NCBI GenBank assembly: GCA_902783405.1
Contig: CACZQZ010000067.1
Coordinates: 1 to 7,489 of the forward strand
Source of the DNA: an uncultured Erysipelotrichaceae bacterium
GTDB taxonomy: Bacteria; Bacillota_I; Bacilli_A; RF39; UBA660
Reading direction: 5' to 3'
DNA length: 7,489 bases
Part shown: piece after piece, positions 4,694-7,489 of the stretch
How positions within the stretch are numbered: position 1 is the stretch's first letter
How the letters are laid out: each line of letters begins with the position of its first letter
Notes under the pieces: model-generated
What the model was told of the DNA's origin: nothing
The model's input: only the letters and a program-made list of their open reading frames with translations
Databases searched by the model: none
Translations under genes and position numbers: made by a program

Positions 4694-5710
4694 ATGGCAA
4701 AAGTAAGTACAGATAAAACCTTAGATCAAGTTTTATTAGATATCGAAAAACAATTCGGAAAAGGAGCAGTCATGAAACTAGGAGATCATGAAAAAAGAGA
4801 AATTGATGTTATTTCAAGTGGATCTTTATCACTTGATATTGCTCTTGGTATTGGAGGCTATCCAAAAGGAAGAATTATTGAAATTTATGGACCAGAATCT
4901 TCTGGAAAAACAACATTCGCACTTCACGCAATTGCAGAAGCACAAAAATTAGGAGGAAGAGTTGCTTTTATTGATGCTGAACATTCTTTAGATCCACAAT
5001 ATGCATCTAAATTAGGAGTAAATACAGATGATCTTTTACTTTCACAACCTGATAATGGAGAACAAGCATTAGAAATTTGTGAAGCTTTAGTTAGAAGTGG
5101 TGCTATTAGTGTAATTGTGATTGATTCCGTTGCAGCACTTGTTCCACAGGCTGAAATAGAAGGTGAAATGGGAGATTCTCATGTAGGTCTTCAAGCAAGA
5201 CTTATGAGTCAAGCATTACGTAAATTATCAGGAGTTATTAATAAAACCAATACAATTGCTATTTTTATCAATCAACTTAGAGAAAAAGTAGGAATTATGT
5301 TTGGAAATCCAGAAACAACTCCAGGTGGAAGAGCACTTAAATTTTATTCTTCTGTAAGATTGGAAATTAGAAGAAGTGAACAAATAAAACTTGGGACAGA
5401 TGTTGTTGGAAACAAAACGAATATTAAAGTAGTTAAAAATAAAATGGCGCCACCTTTTAAAAATTGTACTGTAGATATTATGTATGGAGAAGGAGTGTCA
5501 CAAGAAGGTGAAGTTATTGATTTAGCAAGTGAAGCAGGTATTTTAGAAAAAAGTGGTTCTTGGTACGCTTATAAAGGTGAAAAATTAGGGCAAGGTAAAG
5601 AAAATGTCAAGGAACTATTGAAAAATAATAAGGATTTATTTGATGAATTAATGGTAAAGACTAGAGAATACTATGGTATTACAATTAAAAACACAAAAAA
5701 TGAAGAGTAA
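4694..5710 (+). CDS. recA: RecA recombinase
   Basis: RecA forms ATP-dependent filaments on single-stranded DNA, drives strand exchange in recombinational repair, and triggers LexA self-cleavage in the SOS response. The 338-aa product has family-typical length. It shows the N-terminal polymerisation segment (IEKQFGKGAVMKLG, 17-30), Walker A GPESSGKT (66-73), catalytic DAEH (94-97, E96), Walker B VIVID (140-144), DNA-binding loop 1 (EIEGEMGDSHVG, 154-165), loop 2 (EKVGIMFGNPETTPGG, 197-212) and the KVVKNKMAPPF signature (246-255). The C-terminus ends KNTKNEE, with only a short acidic tail. ATG at 4694 is chosen because AGGAGG lies 7 nt upstream. It stands as its own transcription unit, with a candidate SOS box in front and a strong terminator behind; mutS follows after 160 nt in the same orientation. 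Confidence 0.98.
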   Translation: MAKVSTDKTLDQVLLDIEKQFGKGAVMKLGDHEKREIDVISSGSLSLDIALGIGGYPKGRIIEIYGPESSGKTTFALHAIAEAQKLGGRVAFIDAEHSLDPQYASKLGVNTDDLLLSQPDNGEQALEICEALVRSGAISVIVIDSVAALVPQAEIEGEMGDSHVGLQARLMSQALRKLSGVINKTNTIAIFINQLREKVGIMFGNPETTPGGRALKFYSSVRLEIRRSEQIKLGTDVVGNKTNIKVVKNKMAPPFKNCTVDIMYGEGVSQEGEVIDLASEAGILEKSGSWYAYKGEKLGQGKENVKELLKNNKDLFDELMVKTREYYGITIKNTKNEE

Positions 5711-5798
5711 TTATTAAAAAGTTAGATAAAAAAATGTAATATTTTATATAATTGATTATATATGGAAAATAACAGCATAATTTAATAATGAACTAATG

Positions 5799-5836
5799 AA
5801 AAATAAAGAAGTTTCTGGATTTCTTTATTTTTTTTT
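5799..5836 (+). terminator. Intrinsic terminator of recA
   Basis: A perfect stem of at least 10 bp, AAATAAAGAA (5801-5810) / TTCTTTATTT (5821-5830), with two more A-T pairs outside it and a 10-nt loop, leads into a long T tract to 5836. It is the strongest hairpin in the window and lies about 90 nt after the recA stop. Positions 5711-5798 hold nothing I can identify. Confidence 0.85.
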
Positions 5837-5844
5837 GGTACAAT
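5816..5844 (+). promoter_or_regulatory. Probable mutS promoter abutting the recA terminator
   Basis: A good -10, TACAAT (5839-5844), starts just after the terminator T tract. At 17-nt spacing the -35 would be TGGATT (5816-5821), a poor match lying in the terminator loop and right arm. Transcription would begin near 5851. The RBS AGGTGAT (5858-5864) is a good anti-SD complement, 6 nt before the ATG. Confidence 0.45.
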
Positions 5845-5870
5845 ATGTAATGAAAAAAGGTGATTGTAGT

Positions 5871-7489
5871 ATGACATTAAATGAAGTAGACATAGAAAAA
5901 GTAACGCCTATGATGAAAGAATATATTAAAACAAAAAAAGAAAACAAAGATAATATTTTATTTTATAGACTTGGTGATTTTTATGAAATGTTTTTTGATG
6001 ATGCTATTTTAGTTTCTAGAGAACTAGAACTTACATTAACCGGAAAAAGTGCTGGATTAGAAGAACGTATTCCAATGTGTGGAATTCCACATCACGCTGC
6101 TAATGTATATATTGAAAAATTAGTTGAAAAAGGATATAAAGTTGCTATTTGTGAACAATTAGAAGATCCTAAAAAAGCTAAAGGAATTGTTAAAAGAGGT
6201 GTGATTCAAATTATTTCTAAAGGTACTGTTATGGATGAATCTTTAGATGAAAAAGATAATAACTATATTGGAAATATCATGGAATTCGATCATTGTTACA
6301 TTGTTTCTTATTCAGATTTATCCACAGGATTTATATCATCTTTTATAACAGAAAAAGATATTTCTAAAGTAGTCAGTGAAATTGTTAGTTTAGGGATAAA
6401 AGAAATTGTGGTAAATGATAAAATAGATCCTAAAATCATTCATTTACTTAAAAATCAGTTTAAAATAACAATATCTTATTATAATGAAGAATTAGAAGAT
6501 AATAACTATAATTATATTTATGAAGATTTAACTGATGTAAGATATATTAAAACTATTAAAAATTTACTTGGATATATGAAAGATACTCAAAAAAGAGAGT
6601 TAACCCATCTTCAAAAAGCAATTATTAGAGATAATAAAAAATATTTAAAAATGGATATTCATACCAAGAGAAATTTAGAACTAACAGAAACTCTTAGGTT
6701 AAAACAAAGAAACTATTCGCTTCTTTGGCTTTTAGATAAAACAAAAACAGCTATGGGATCTAGACTCTTAAAAAATCGTGTGGAAAATCCATTTGTAGAT
6801 AAAGATGAAATCATAAAAAGATACAATATGGTTGAAACTTTGATGAATGAATTTATTTTAAAAGATGATTTGTGTAAAAGTTTATTTGAAGTTTATGATT
6901 TAGAAAGATTATCTGGAAGAGTTGCTTTTGGCTCAGCTAATGCTAGAGATTTATTACAACTCAAGTCTTCTTTAAAAGAACTTCCTATTATTCTCGAAAT
7001 AACAAAAAAATTAAAGTTTAACATTGATTTTCCTACATTAGATAATTTATATGAGTTATTAGAACGAAGTATTTATGAAAATCCTCCTATGACACTAAAA
7101 GAAGGCTATTTAATCAAAGAAGGATATCATGAAGAATTAGATGAACTTAAAAATCTTCGTAAAGGTGGAAAAGATTTTGTAGCTAAATTTGAAAATGAAG
7201 AAAGAGAAAGAACAGGAATTAAAACCCTAAAAGTAGGATACAATAGAGTTTTTGGTTATTATATCGAAGTATCTAAAGGAAGTATGAATCTAGTAAAACC
7301 AGAATATGGTTATGAAAGAAGACAAACACTCGCTAATGCAGAAAGGTATATTAGTCCTATTCTAAAAGAAAAAGAAGCATTAATTTTAAATGCTGAAGAA
7401 AAAATTATCGAACTTGAGTACAATTTGTTTACAGAAATTAGAGATAAAGTAAAAGAGTATATTCCAGAACTTCAAAAAATTGCTAAAAT
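5871..7489 (+). CDS. mutS: DNA mismatch repair protein MutS, N-terminal part (runs off window)
   Basis: MutS recognises base mismatches and small loops after replication and recruits MutL. The frame starts at ATG 5871 and is open through the window end, giving 539 codons of a protein that is usually about 850-870 aa, so the Walker ATPase and helix-turn-helix parts lie outside. The start MTLNEVDIEKVTPMMKEY is typical. The mismatch-wedging Phe-X-Glu is present as F37-Y38-E39 in RLGDFYEMFFDDA, which marks this as a true repair MutS1 rather than MutS2. Domain I continues with MCGIPHHAANVYI and KVAICEQLEDPKKAKG. The connector domain follows (about 125-230), then the core lever with LDKTKTAMGSRLLKNRV, and the clamp region with GYNRVFGYYIEVSK from residue 456 and RYISPILKEKE. 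No frameshift or missing residue is seen. Pairing with recA makes a repair neighbourhood; mutL is expected beyond the window. Confidence 0.97.
   Translation, partial: MTLNEVDIEKVTPMMKEYIKTKKENKDNILFYRLGDFYEMFFDDAILVSRELELTLTGKSAGLEERIPMCGIPHHAANVYIEKLVEKGYKVAICEQLEDPKKAKGIVKRGVIQIISKGTVMDESLDEKDNNYIGNIMEFDHCYIVSYSDLSTGFISSFITEKDISKVVSEIVSLGIKEIVVNDKIDPKIIHLLKNQFKITISYYNEELEDNNYNYIYEDLTDVRYIKTIKNLLGYMKDTQKRELTHLQKAIIRDNKKYLKMDIHTKRNLELTETLRLKQRNYSLLWLLDKTKTAMGSRLLKNRVENPFVDKDEIIKRYNMVETLMNEFILKDDLCKSLFEVYDLERLSGRVAFGSANARDLLQLKSSLKELPIILEITKKLKFNIDFPTLDNLYELLERSIYENPPMTLKEGYLIKEGYHEELDELKNLRKGGKDFVAKFENEERERTGIKTLKVGYNRVFGYYIEVSKGSMNLVKPEYGYERRQTLANAERYISPILKEKEALILNAEEKIIELEYNLFTEIRDKVKEYIPELQKIAK

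Noticed and set aside
1587..7489. Mycoplasma-like code with TGA as Trp
   Set aside because: RecA, MutS and M29 all use TGG for Trp, and no conserved position needs a TGA to be read through.
1..7489. CRISPR array, tRNA, rRNA or insertion sequence
   Set aside because: I saw no regularly spaced repeats, cloverleaf-like segments, rRNA motifs, or transposase with terminal repeats on either strand.

Overview
The window is AT-rich and comes from a low-GC Gram-positive bacterium (Bacillota). I read it as an uncultured Bacilli- or Mollicutes-related lineage that keeps the standard genetic code. The evidence is AGGAGG-type Shine-Dalgarno sites, sigma-A-type promoters (TTGACA/17/TATAAT), short A+T hairpin terminators with T tracts, TGG for Trp with no internal TGA, and a clear RNase Y of the Bacillus type. 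The exact taxon cannot be fixed from the sequence.

Left part (1-1586) is accessory and partly decayed. It opens inside the 3' end of a phage tail-collar/baseplate gp10-C-like gene (2-550) with four His-X-His motifs, followed by a strong terminator. Next is an orphan reading frame (734-1279). It has an excellent promoter and Shine-Dalgarno site, but the codon at the expected start position is ATA. Behind it, 1280-1500 is non-coding or degraded and contains a short remnant of a second tail-collar C-terminus (PYANVYMWK, then an apparent 1-nt deletion before RT-stop).

Right part (1517-7489) is housekeeping. rny (RNase Y, membrane-anchored endoribonuclease, 1587-3140) has its own promoter and terminator. 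A small Tyr/Gly-rich minus-strand protein (3172-3396) converges on rny and diverges from a family M29 metallo-aminopeptidase (3450-4517). recA (4694-5710) has a strong promoter with a degenerate LexA/DinR-type box just upstream. mutS (5871 to beyond the end) starts from a promoter that abuts the recA terminator. recA and mutS together form a DNA-repair neighbourhood. Each gene appears to be its own transcription unit with its own promoter or terminator, rather than one operon.

I saw no RNA gene, CRISPR array or complete mobile element. The most unusual points are the ATA at the expected start of the orphan gene, the tail-collar remnant, and three consecutive genes whose stop codons lie inside their own terminator hairpins. 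I found no convincing new multi-gene system.
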